A stretch of DNA of 64,000 nucleotides from Leucaena leucocephala. Lineage: Eukaryota; Streptophyta; Magnoliopsida; Fabales; Fabaceae. The stretch lies in NCBI GenBank assembly GCA_037074615.1, contig CM073569.1, positions 4,160,001 to 4,224,000 of the forward strand, given 5' to 3'. Both the position numbers and the translations under genes were made by a program. Under the pieces are notes generated by a model. That model made no database searches and had not been told where the DNA came from. It worked only from the letters and a program-made list of their open reading frames with translations. Below, piece by piece: positions 23,955 to 34,881 of this stretch. Numbering within the stretch: the stretch's first letter is position 1; the number at the start of each line of letters is the position of its first letter.

Positions 23955-24767
23955 TTTTTTTTTTGTTGCCCACCCGGTTCACAGGAGCTTTGCCCGACTA
24001 TATCCGGATCCGACCCGCGTCGTACACCTGACTATGGTGGGTAGAGCCGGTAAAACGGGCTAAGCCCGTTTTACCTTAAAGCGGGCCTGAAACGGGCTGG
24101 CAGTTTGCCAGCCCGTTTTGGGGCGGGCTGCACAGCCCGCCCCTTGTTGGCCCGCCAGTGTTGGCGGGCTGGCCCGTTTTTAGGCAGGCTAGCCCGTCAG
24201 CCCGTTTTTTTTTTAAATTATTAATATTATTATTTATTTTACTTAAATATTACTTTGAATATTTCCATTATCAAATACTAGTAAAGATGGTTACTTATTT
24301 GTTGATATGTGTTGACATATATAATAATTGATTAATATTTTGTTAATATTTATTTAGATTTATAGTTATAAAATTTAAAAATTTTTATAAAAAGTATGAA
24401 TTTTTAAGAGTATAATATTAATAAATTTTTTATTATGCTAATATGACATTAGAATTTTTTATTAGTATTTTAAAAGTATAAAAATAATTTTTAAAAAAAA
24501 AATAAAAAAGAGGCTGGCCGCGGGCTGGCTCGCCCCAAAACGGGGCGGGCTCGGGCGGGCAAAATGCCAGCCCGTTTTGGGACGGGCTGCACAGCCCGCC
24601 CCGCCAGCCCACGGGCTGGCCCATTTTTGGCGGGCCAGCCTGCATTACCGGCTCTAATGGTGGGTGAGTCTCCCAACGAGGATTTTCTGCATTCGCCAAG
24701 GCTCGAACTCGAGACCTCGCTTAAGCGATACCGAGCCGTTTACCACTCGGACCAACCCCCGTTAGGT
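23955..24767 (-). mobile_element. tRNA-derived SINE copy 1, split by a hAT element
   Basis: Read on the - strand, the element begins near ACCTAACGGGGGTTGGTCC. It carries an A-box-like TGGTCCGAGTGG and a B-box-like GAGTTCGAGCC of the RNA polymerase III promoter, and ends in a poly-A tail (poly-T at 23955-23964 on +). A 10-bp duplication AGATTAATCA flanks it (23945-23954 and 24768-24777). Without the inserted hAT element and its duplicated 8 bp the SINE is about 190 bases, matching the other two copies in this window. Confidence 0.85.
24042..24656. mobile_element. Non-autonomous hAT-type transposon nested in SINE
   Basis: A 615-base element with 12-bp perfect terminal inverted repeats TAGAGCCGGTAA and a perfect 8-bp target duplication ATGGTGGG (24034-24041 and 24657-24664) generated within the SINE body. 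The two subterminal regions are GC-rich palindromes built from CGGGCTGGC/GGCGGGC units. The core is AT-rich. No transposase frame is present. The similar ends at 39643-40064 suggest a family. Confidence 0.88.
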
Positions 24768-24777
24768 AGATTAATCA

Positions 24778-25199
24778 ATATTGATTAGATCTAACCCCTG
24801 GAAATATCACCTATTTGTAAGAGTTTTACATAGTTAGAGATGGAACGTTGGCCCAATTTGAGAGTTTAGAGGCTAGAGATGGAATTGAACTTGGCCCCAT
24901 GAAAAAGGTCTAGAGATGGAGCCCTGAAGCGGGGGAATGTGGTAGGGAAGTTGATACGTGAATTGTAACAAAACAAAAAAACAAAGAAAGTTATGTACCA
25001 AAAAAAAAAAAAAAGTTGATACGTGAAAGAGGGAGATTTGATTTAAAAATTAATTAAAATAATTTATTCAAATTATATGATTAAGTAATAACACGTAAGC
25101 TTACAGCTAGGATAAAAGTGGAGTGAGCTGTTGTGTTCTGATTGGAGAGATTACAAATGATCTCGTATCGAGGTGCTATTGGAGAACTGCGTGGCACAT
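24778..25199. other. Spacer and distal promoter of the transporter gene
   Basis: No gene seen. Contains poly-A runs near 24970-25015 and AT-rich sequence grading into the GC-richer promoter of the downstream transporter gene. Confidence 0.5.
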
Positions 25200-25218
25200 C
25201 CAATCATATGTGTCCACG
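25200..25218 (+). promoter_or_regulatory. ER-stress response element (ERSE)
   Basis: The sequence reads CCAAT, nine bases, then CCACG, an exact match to the ERSE consensus CCAAT-N9-CCACG bound by bZIP factors with NF-Y. It lies 147 bases before the start codon of a transporter whose Arabidopsis relatives are induced by the unfolded protein response. The CCACG overlaps a CACGTG G-box. Confidence 0.75.
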
Positions 25219-25364
25219 TGGAATTTCGCGTCACTTAGCTCTCTTTTCTTTACGGACGTCGTCTCACTTAAACACGGTCGTTTTTCTCCTTCTTCTCTGC
25301 TCTGTTCCCTTACGCCAGAAAGCGATCTTGCAGAAGGAACCGGCGGGAACATTGTTGGGCCTTG

Positions 25365-27901
25365 ATGGAGGATCACGGCGCTGGAATCCGCCGTGTGTTA
25401 CTCTTGGTTTTTTGTATCTCCGGGATTTGGTCTGCCTATATCTACCAGGGTTTTCTCCAGGAAACTCTGTTAGTACAGATTATTCTTTTTCTAATTTCCC
25501 GTTTCTGAATCCATATGAGCGTTTCCGCGGTATGCTTTCTAATCTACAGATATTCTGATGTATCTCGTCCTTTTTCTCATAGGTCGACCAAGCGATTTGG
25601 TCCTGATGGCCAGAGGTTCGAGCACCTCGCATTCCTAAACTTGGCACAGAATGTAGTATGTTTATTCTGGTCATATATCAGTGAGTTTCTGTCCTAATAA
25701 CTGCTCTTTATGTTTATAATTTGTGTACAATTGTATGTAATTTTTTCTTTCATGACCCGGCTTGTTCATTACATTAGTGATAAAGATATGGTCCGATGAA
25801 AGTTCTGGTGGTGCCCCTTGGTGGTCTTACTGGAGTGCAGGCATTACCAATACAATTGGCCCAGCTATGGGAATTGAAGCGTTGAAATATATTAGTTACC
25901 CGGCGCAGGTATGGCCCTTTACAAATTTCTTTCATAGCCTCTTTGGTTATTATTTTTTCTTTTAATTTTGATTATCATCGTCATAATATTGTTTTTACTA
26001 CTTGCAGGTCCTTGCTAAGTCCTCTAAAATGATTCCAGGTCAGTAGTTTAATTAAAAATTTCTGGATTACGTGTAAAATAATCTAAAATTAAAATGTTAT
26101 CATTTCATTTAACATATTATTTATATTTATTCTACCTCAAATAATGCAGTCATGATGATGGGTACATTAGTCTATGGTATAAGATACACTGTTCCGGAAT
26201 ACCTTTGTTCATTCCTTGTTGCTGGAGGTGTATCAATATTTGCACTTCTGAAGGTTAGAAACCTCTTAGAGGATTCGAGCGTTATTTTAGATTTTTTTCT
26301 AAGGACAGGTTAGAACTATGAATATAGCTCCACCTTTCAGTTTCTTATGTTTGATTTTCTTATTTGCAGACAAGCTCCAAGACTATCAGCAAGCTTGCAC
26401 ACCCAAACGCTCCCCTCGGATATGGGCTATGTTTACTGAACCTTGCTTTTGATGGATTTACAAATGCTACTCAGGATTCCTTAAAAGCAAGGTAATGTGG
26501 GGAAGCTTTTCCATATACTGATTTTGCATATGGCAATTCAAATCCGACTGAGAGCCTGTACATAATTAAACTAGCACTGCTGCATTAACTTGCATCCTCT
26601 TTTCTGATTTCTTCCTTTCTCTCTGTTCTGCTTCTCACCTTCCCTTTTGTGTCATGGATATGAAATTGTGTTTTTAGTGGCTGTTCTGTGTTAGTATTGA
26701 TTAACTTGTTTACTTTAAGTAGAGTTCTCATTGGTATTTAAATGTACATAAATGGTGATAATATTCTCAATAATTGTTGGCCTATGATTTGCAGAGTCTA
26801 AGATGGGCGCACTTCTAAATTTTATATTGTATATGGATACAAAGACGTGATAAGACCTGTGTTTTGCAAACCTTTGGGAGCCGTTATTTGATATCAGCCT
26901 TGTTTTTTCTGTCAAAAAGAATGTTTCTCTGTTGCGTGACCTCACAGCTAATAAACAGGTTGTACTTGATGGACAAATAGAAAAGGACTAATAAATAATT
27001 TTTTGTAAGAAATTTCTGGCAAAAATGAAGGTTATGAAATGATATTAGTATTTATTCTTCATTACTTTCGATCTGGTTTACTTGGCAAGGGGAAATCCAA
27101 TACGGTATGGAAGAAGGCATAAAAAATGACTGCAATAGATTTTGAGGTTTACTTAACTTGTTGGCTGGCCTAGCTTATGAAGTTGAAAATGCATACCTAT
27201 AGCTTTTCTTCTGGCTTTCTCTTCTATCTCCTCCTCTTGTATGTGATATCTGGTTGCAAGTTGGTGATATCGTCCCTAGTATCATCTCTGGTTATAGAGC
27301 AAACTTCATCTGGATATGTTTGATATTTATCATTTCTTTTGATTAATATATGTAACATTTCTGATGTTTGTTGTGGGAAATACTAAATTGTCTGTTGCAC
27401 TTACAAAGTTAAATATTTGAGCTTCTGTTTGATGTGCTCATGTTGAATTATTAAAGTAATTACTTTTTAAAGTGTTGGTTTGTGTTGCTCAGGTACCCAA
27501 AAACAAGTGCTTGGGGTATAATGTTGGGCATGAATTTGTGGGGTACCATATACAATATGATATACATGTTTGTCTTGCCTTATGGGATTGGATCTGAGGC
27601 AATTCGATTCTGCATCCAGCATCCAGAGGCAGCATGGGATATTCTTCTATATTGTTGCTGTGGTGCAGTGGGCCAGAACTTCATCTTTTTGACCATAAGC
27701 CGATTTGGATCTTTGGCAAACACCACTATCACCACCACTCGCAAGTTTGTTAGCATTGTGGTGTCGTCTCTAATGAGCGGGAACCCTTTATCGTCCAAGC
27801 AATGGGGATGCGTTTTTATGGTGTTCTCCGGTTTGTCTTACCAGATCTACCTCAAGTGGCAGAAGTTGCGGAGATATCAGAGCAAGAGAAAGACGACATG
27901 A
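25365..27901 (+). CDS. UTR1/UTR3: UDP-galactose/UDP-glucose transporter, ER type
   Basis: Seven exons: 25365-25468, 25583-25680, 25778-25908, 26008-26038, 26150-26253, 26370-26491 and 27493-27901. They join in phase to 332 residues, the usual size of the UTR1/UTR3 group. The product is a multi-pass nucleotide-sugar transporter that carries UDP-glucose or UDP-galactose into the ER lumen, supporting glycoprotein folding. Visible family stretches include STKRFGPDG, FEHLAFLNLAQNVVCL, ALKYISYPAQVLAKSSKMIP, DGFTNATQDSLKA and FVSIVVSSLMSGNPLSSKQW. The C-terminus KRKTT fits the KxKxx ER-retrieval motif. Intron 6 is 1.0 kb; exon 4 is only 31 bases. The first ATG of the frame begins the conserved N-terminus. 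The promoter carries an exact ERSE. Confidence 0.96.
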
Positions 27902-30062
27902 AAAAGAACCTTTTTAAACAATTTTGAATTTATACATTGGTGCCTTTTCAGCTCATATGGCCGTTGTCAACCCCCTTGTATCTTATTGTAGAGCTGTACT
28001 GGCTGTAAGCATGATTTATAGATTTAATCTTCAAGTTCATCGCCCATTTCGTCAGAGTCAGACTCTTATTGAGTGGATTATCCCAACGTTATATTGTGTA
28101 AAGTAATAACATTTTAATCACTATGTTTATTGGTGTTTGGATTGGTGTTTTGAATCCCCAATATGAGTTTTCAACTGTGATTGATAGATGTGAAATGAGT
28201 TTTATCTCGACTTACGTTAATTGCTTATCATAAGCAGATCAAAACAAGCACTGCTTGCATATGGAAGTTTGTTTGAGGGAGTGTTTGGATACTTCAGAAG
28301 CATTTTTTTAATCGCTTTTATATTTTAGGAAACAAAAGTTAAAACTTCTACATATACATCTTATACAGCATAAAATCAATTCTTCATGCTAATCCAAACG
28401 CCCCCTAACCAACTGCAAGGGTAGCTTGTATGGCACCACATTTTGAGATCTTACCCTTAAACTCCTTTAAACAATGATTGGTACAGTGAGGGAACAAAAG
28501 AAGAATTAAGCATTCATGATTAAATGGGAATTTACTTTAATGGTATGAACGATTGCTTTCTTTCTTGCATCATTGACTGACAAATGATGACTCTATTTGA
28601 ATTGTGGGGACTTTAAAGTTTAGACTCATGTTAAACGTACATAAATTATGGGTAAGTAGTACTACTAACTAATAAATACAATTTCTCGTATATTATCTAA
28701 GAATTAAGTTATCATAGATTTTGATATGTGTGTGTGTTTACCAAAGATTGTATATGATATATTGGTTATTGATTATTATTATTATTTTGAGAAAATATGT
28801 GGGTGAAATGAAATTAAGTGAATGGAAAGTGTGGGAAGGCGGTGTACCTTCCGTTGAAAAAGTGAAGGGACAAATGAAAGCACTTTATTTTGAGGAGAGT
28901 TCCCTCGCTTCCTTCCTTTTAACCAATTACTTTTTGCTTTCCTCATTATTATATGCCTTCTGTCTTCCACCACCATTAACCTCTTACAACCTCCTGCTCC
29001 TTACTTAATAACAACCAGCTTCCCCCAGAATTCTTCACAGCACTCCATGGCGAACAGAGAGAGAGAGAGAGAGAAGTCTGCATGCCTCTGCTGCCAGGTC
29101 ATATAGTACGAGTTTTCCTGTGTGTGTGTGTGTGTGTGTGTGTCAGTAAGTACACTTCATTTTGTTCATTTCTTGTTAAGTTCCTTTTGCTTTTTGTGGC
29201 TGAAAATCTGTCTTTTGCAGAAGGGTGTGAAAGAGAGAAGAACGTCAATAAATTGGTTGAAATATAGGCTTTCCTATGATTCTATGGTTTTCTTGCGTTT
29301 TTCTGTTTAGTTTTCTCATCTTTTCTGGGGAAACAGGGGCAGTTTTCCCGTTTGCACTTTCTGTTATGTTGCTTCATTAGAGATTAAATCCAGAAAAGTA
29401 AAGAGAGAGCAGAAACAGTAGATGCACACCATAAACCAAAATGCATTTCCACTCCAACTGTTGTGAAGTTTCGGTACATCAAAAATCCAAATATATATTA
29501 TTCTATAATTTACGCACACCCAAAACAACAAATAGGAATCCAATTTCCCATTTGTTAATTTTCTTCTCTCTTCTATTTCTGTTTCTGTTCATATATTTAG
29601 TAGGCGATGAGCCGATGTATACACACACTCAGCATGACTGCTGCTAACATAGCAGACTCTGTACAAGGAAAAAAAAACAAATCATGACCAAGAGCTGGAT
29701 TGAACCAAAACAAACCCAGAATGGTATCAAGAGAAAAAACAAGCCAAATAATGACACACTAATCAAACTAATTTTTAGTGCAACCATCAAAAAGAACGAC
29801 TGACTGGTGGGTATGGAGGAGTGACATTGTTAGATATGTCTAATTATCACAAGAATGCACCTGAGCATTCTTGGGGAGAGGAAGAGGACAACGCCTCGAA
29901 ATTTTAGGATCAGTAAGACAATGAGGTTGTAATCTCCGGAATCTCATCTCAAAACCAAGCGAAGAAGGACTGAATCCAAGTTCGCCAAGGGTAGAGAGAT
30001 AAAGGGTTCTAGAAGGGGAGAGGAGGTGAATTTTCCATTGCCAACTTAATAGAGGGATTGGA
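27902..30062. other. Spacer with microsatellites; no firm gene
   Basis: The first part will hold the transporter 3' UTR, and the right end the 3' UTR of the - strand MYB gene. GA repeats lie at 29055-29075 and a GT run at 29120-29142. A weak two-exon frame starts at ATG 29048 (MANRERERE...), spliced near 29097 to near 29220, but I recognise no homology and do not call it a gene. Confidence 0.5.
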
Positions 30063-33000
30063 TTATAGACTTTGTAGTAGGGCTCTTTTGCAGGGTGGTG
30101 GTTGTGAGGGGTTGGAACTTGGGTTCATGGAAGGGGACTCCAATCCAAGCGTTTTCATTAGGAAGTGCCTTTCCTGCGGAAGAAAGATGTCAAAGAAAGA
30201 AGAAACAAGTGGTTAGTCTTGCAACAAACTTTGATATGTACACACACGTGTGTGTATTTATAATTTTGGTTTTCATTGGGATTTAAACTTAGATCCCTAG
30301 AGACATCTCTAATACCCTGTAGTCAAAGCTTATTGATAGTAGTATAATTTTAGTTTAATAATATAAGGTCCATTTGAGAGTTTAGTTTGGTCCTAAAAAT
30401 AAGTTCAAATTCCCTCTCATCTCCTATATTAGTTGTTTCTTCCCAATAATACCTCTATTTATTGGGGCCTTCTTATCTCAACACGTTAAATTCTAATCAT
30501 TAAATGGTAGGGGTGTTTATAAAAAAATCATACAAATTCTTTACATATTAATTACAAACGACTATCTTAATTAGTATTTTTTTTATTCTACAAATCAGTT
30601 AAAATGACCTTATATTTAGGATTGGAGAGAGTATGTGTGTGTAGAAGTTAGAGAGACAAGAAGCAATTCATATGTGGGATGTGAAACTCTATTACTTCCT
30701 CAGTTATAATATCTTTGACCATTCAGCAGGACATTATCATGCAATCCACAAAGTTCAGCAGAATAGACAAAATTATGTACACCATACAGCTTACACTCTT
30801 TCAATCTTCTGAGATGATATAAGAAGATGATGTGGTTACTACTGAACAGCTTACACTCTTGTTACTTAATACGATGTCTTGTTTGCTTCTTCTTCTCTGT
30901 TTTTATCTCTTTCTTCTTTGCTTTTTTAGTGAGTACTTTGTCAATCAGAGGTTTACATCATTGTGAGCAAAATTATCTTTCATGCTCCTTTGTCCTAATT
31001 GTTCTTTATTTGGGACTAGAAGCAGTGAGTCGTAACTGTAATTTATTCATCTGAAATATTTCCTTATTTATGTATAATAATACTGTTTTATGTCCCAAAA
31101 AAAAAGCTTGTTTATGTTGTTCCAAAAATAAAAAGGAGCTGTTAATAAAACTTTTGTACTAGTAAGATAGATAAAACATTTTCCTCAGTGAGATCTGTTA
31201 AGCTACAGATTCAAAAAGCAAAGCTTTCAGTGTCACCAGAAAATTTACCTCCCTTTCAACTATGCCTTTAAAATTCATCTGAACTGAAAGAACTAAAAAC
31301 CTAATGTATGGCCAGAACAAACTGCATATTATTCTGGCAAGGCAGAAACTTTTCCAGTCAGTCTTATTTAACATGATTTCTTTATAAGCACGTTATCTCA
31401 ATTCCACTAAGGTAGCGGCATTACTTGTTAGTGAGTATTGATAGCTTTCACAGATAAATTCTATCTGCTACCATCTCTATAGCTACTGCCAAAAATGACT
31501 CTTCCAGTCAGTCTTATTGAACATTATTTCTTTATAAGCACGTTATCTCCATTTCACTAAGGTAGCGCATTACTTGTTAGTGAGTATTGATAGCTTTCAC
31601 AGATAAATTCCATCTGCTACCATCCCTATAGCTACTGCCAAAACTGACTCTTAGGTTAATCAAGAAATCCAATAACAAAACAGCATTTTGAAAGTCTTAC
31701 TGTCAATTGATGTTGAAACTATATAAGAACTATAAGAATTACTATAGCTGATAAAAATGATTCATTTGTCTCTCGAATTCCCAAAGTTTTACAATGATTG
31801 TTATAATCTTCACTACTAATATTACCATAATTTAGCTGTTGGAACTTAAGATTGTTAAACATTTTCAAAGTGCATTGGTAACTTACACTTTCTGAAAACT
31901 GTGGGCTGGGAATTCCTGCAGCCAAAGATCTGAACATAGGGGTAACTTGAAGAGGGGAATTGAACTCTGTGCTTGATGAGGTAGAAACAATGCCTTCATT
32001 GCTTATCTGTTCCTCACAAGATGGAAAGATATCTGCTACTGAAAGAAATATATTATTTGCCAATTATGATTCATGACAATATTAGCATACCACAAATAAG
32101 AAAACAATATTTGTCGCCCTTATAATGGTCCAGGGTTATCTTACCTTGACCAATAGTTGCAGAAGAGAAATCCTCTTTCCCACATTCACTAACTCCTTTT
32201 TTATCTCCAAGTTGGATAGGCTTTAGATCAGTTCCAATATCCTGAAGCAGAGAGTGTTCCAGGTTATCACTTGCTGAATGGGGCAGAAGAGTTGATCCTG
32301 TACTGTATTCAGAACTGCTTGGAGAGTCTTCATATAGTTCTGGTTGCCTTTAACATATTTAAGAACTATTAGCTTTTTTTTTTTTTTTTTGCAAAAAACT
32401 ACAGGTTGAGCCTGCAGTAAATTAAATTTTCAATGAACTTAAAGTACCTCCAACATTGCTGGCTTCCCTCATTACTACTCTTAAACTCCTCCATCAAGTA
32501 TTTAAGATCTACGAGCTGTAAATCCGAAATCTTATGTTTGAGAATATCTGATTCTTTGGTTTGGCTCAGAAACTCTTGAAGCACCTAGCATCATCAGTTT
32601 AAAGCATCAAAAGATGTTTGAAGAATATACATATTTAACTTAAGAACTTATCATTATTAAGCATTTAATACTGACTGTATGCTACCAAGCTCATCAATAA
32701 AGTTATTTCTGAATTTTCAAAGACAACATCAGCAATATAAATGATAAAAATAGTACTTGTTATTAGGCAAAAGCAGGAACATGTAATGCCTGTTATTGCA
32801 ATTTGCTTCTGATTGACTGGGTGAGCATCATAGCTATCAGCTAGTGCATAGCAATGAATGCATTAAGGTCTTGCAGAATAGAATTAGTATCTAAAATTAT
32901 ATGCCAGCACCCAGCAAGCTGAATAGTGAAGTTATTTGAGTTTTCAAAGTCAATGCAAATTATGTTGAATGACTCTCATGATTTTCCTATAAACAGGTTT

Positions 33001-34881
33001 GACTCCTGACTAGTCTTTCTTGATATACACCAACTGAGAAGATCATTCTTGGAGAAGCACATATTATTGTATTCAATACTCAAAGTAAACAGTGGTCAGA
33101 AACTCAGCCCAACCCCTCACCTTCCATGCATCTTCAAGACTCTGGTCCACATCATCTGTATTAACTTTTAGAGTTAGTGAGCTTAATAACTCTTGTTGTT
33201 GCATCAACAGACTTATCTTTGGATCATCTTCTTTAAGAAATGTTCCTTGAGTCTTGCAATTATTGGCTGCACAGTCATGACAAACTAAGAGTCGTATTGG
33301 CATAAAATGATTTACAAAACCTTTAGTAACTTAGCTCCAAAAGTCACACACTAATCATTTATGTTCTTCCATTCCAGGTATCACAATAGCCAGAATAAGT
33401 TCCACAACTAATTTAAACACATTACCATTACTGCTGATCTTGTCATTAGAGGCTTCATGCTGATGTGGCAAGGTCTGAGCCAAAATCAAAAATGGCGCTC
33501 TTGGCTGCTGTTTCATTGTTGCTTCATATTGCTTATGGGATCTGTCTCCATAGTTGATCCTTTCTGCAGCATCAGGGATATGGGCTCTCCTATATTGAAA
33601 TAAAAATAGAATGAAATTTATCAATGTTCTTTATAGAACGCTTATTTCACTCATTTGAGACCAATAAGTGTAATGCAGACCTCATCTTCTTAGCAGGTGG
33701 TGCTGCAGCCTCTGATGTTAACTCTCTACTGTCACCCTGTTGGAAAATAGTTCTTTTGTTGTTTGAATTAGTGAACGAAGTGTTATTCTCTTTTGCCAAG
33801 GCTTCAAATTTTGCTCTCTTCTTGCACAGGGTGGAGAAACGGTTTTTCACAGCATTATCCGTTCTGGATAGAAAGCATTGCATTGAGCTTAACTGTCAAC
33901 AACAGAAAATATCGTATATTTGATACTTCCATGAATCAAAGACTGGACTTTTGTTTACCTGCCTGAAACCACCTTTGCTATTTCTGTCCATCTGTTACCA
34001 AATATTTTCTGAGCCTATACAGAGCAGCACAATATTAGATTATAAAAGGGAAACAAAAACGTTTTTGGTGAAATTGTAATTTTTATCATCTGCTAAACTA
34101 CTCACAGAGAAGACTTTGATGAGTAATGAATCATTTTTTGCCATAATGTAATATCCCTCAAGTCAATGTAGGAGTTGGGGGAAAAGATAAAAAGAAAAGA
34201 AAGAAAGTGAGAAATTAAAATGTGAAGTATCATCAAGTCATCAGTTTACCTCACATAAGAGCAAGTCTTCCTCCGGTGACCATCCTCCTTTCTTGAAATC
34301 AGAGTTCAAGTAAGTGTACCATCTGATATGTTAACAACTAATTATTACTTTGGCATCATCGGGTTGAAACAATAATGAATCATAAAAAAGAAGTTTTCAT
34401 TTGAGGATTGTGAAAGGATGATGAAACAGAGGATTCCATGAAACCACACTGTCAATTCAAAAAAAAACTCACCTTCTTCTGCACTGTCTTGTCGTTTTGT
34501 CTTTGAAGTTAGATGCAATAATTGCCCAACTGCAAACAGTTAATGCAATTCAAAATCCCTAAGTTTCAAATAAGCAAGAAGAAAATGGGAATCAATCAGG
34601 AGTAGTAAACCCAAAATAACAGTGAAAAGGGAATCAATCAGTACTTCTCAGTTCCATGGATGCTTATCTGCTTTCGCAAGATATCATCTTCCTGCAACTC
34701 ACACACACAAACAACATATGAGATATTGAAGCGGATGATTGACAATAAATAATAAATAGATTGAGAATGGAATATAATATTGAAATACCTCTTGTGTCCA
34801 CGTCACAATATGACGCTCCTTCTTCTGAGATTCTTCTTCTTTACCCAGCTGCCGCTGCTGCTGCTGCTTCAGCTTCCTCAT
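30063..34881 (-). CDS. FLP: FOUR LIPS/MYB124-type R2R3 MYB transcription factor
   Basis: Twelve exons: 34789-34881, 34645-34691, 34473-34529, 34250-34322, 33959-34014, 33681-33863, 33426-33589, 33121-33266, 32448-32584, 32145-32347, 31887-32038 and 30063-30173. All phases agree and give 473 residues. MYB repeat R2 has tryptophans at 28, 48 and 67, and R3 at 80 and 99; the third R3 position is Phe118 (NAVKNRF), typical of this clade. The C-terminus, with VTPMFRSLAAGIPSPQFSES joined to ERHFLMKTLG and ending NPSQPPPCKRALLQSL, is the FLP/MYB88 signature. That join proves the last exon across a 1.7-kb intron. FLP stops extra divisions of guard mother cells in stomatal development and acts in roots. 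The start is the only in-frame ATG before the MYB repeats in exon 1. Confidence 0.95.
31352..31650. repeat. 150-bp tandem duplication in FLP intron 11
   Basis: Two direct copies, 31352-31501 and 31502-31650, about 95% alike, each starting TTCCAGTCAGTCTTATT and ending near GCTACTGCCAAAAATGACTC. They lie in the last intron of the MYB gene and differ by a few substitutions and one-base indels. Confidence 0.9.

Noticed and set aside
24433..24788. Several GC-rich frames on both strands
   Set aside because: They arise from the palindromic ends of the hAT element and the SINE body.
29048..29310. Possible two-exon small protein starting MANRERERE
   Set aside because: The first exon is mostly a GA microsatellite and the joined product matches nothing known; a chance frame is more likely.
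29840..30130. Long - strand open stretch reading YYKVYNPIPLLSWQWK...
   Set aside because: It overlaps the last FLP exon in a different frame and continues into its 3' UTR; the conserved FLP C-terminus explains the region.
30095..30286. + strand frame with C..C spacing reminiscent of an FLZ zinc finger
   Set aside because: It is the antisense shadow of the FLP last exon; no second half of an FLZ domain follows.
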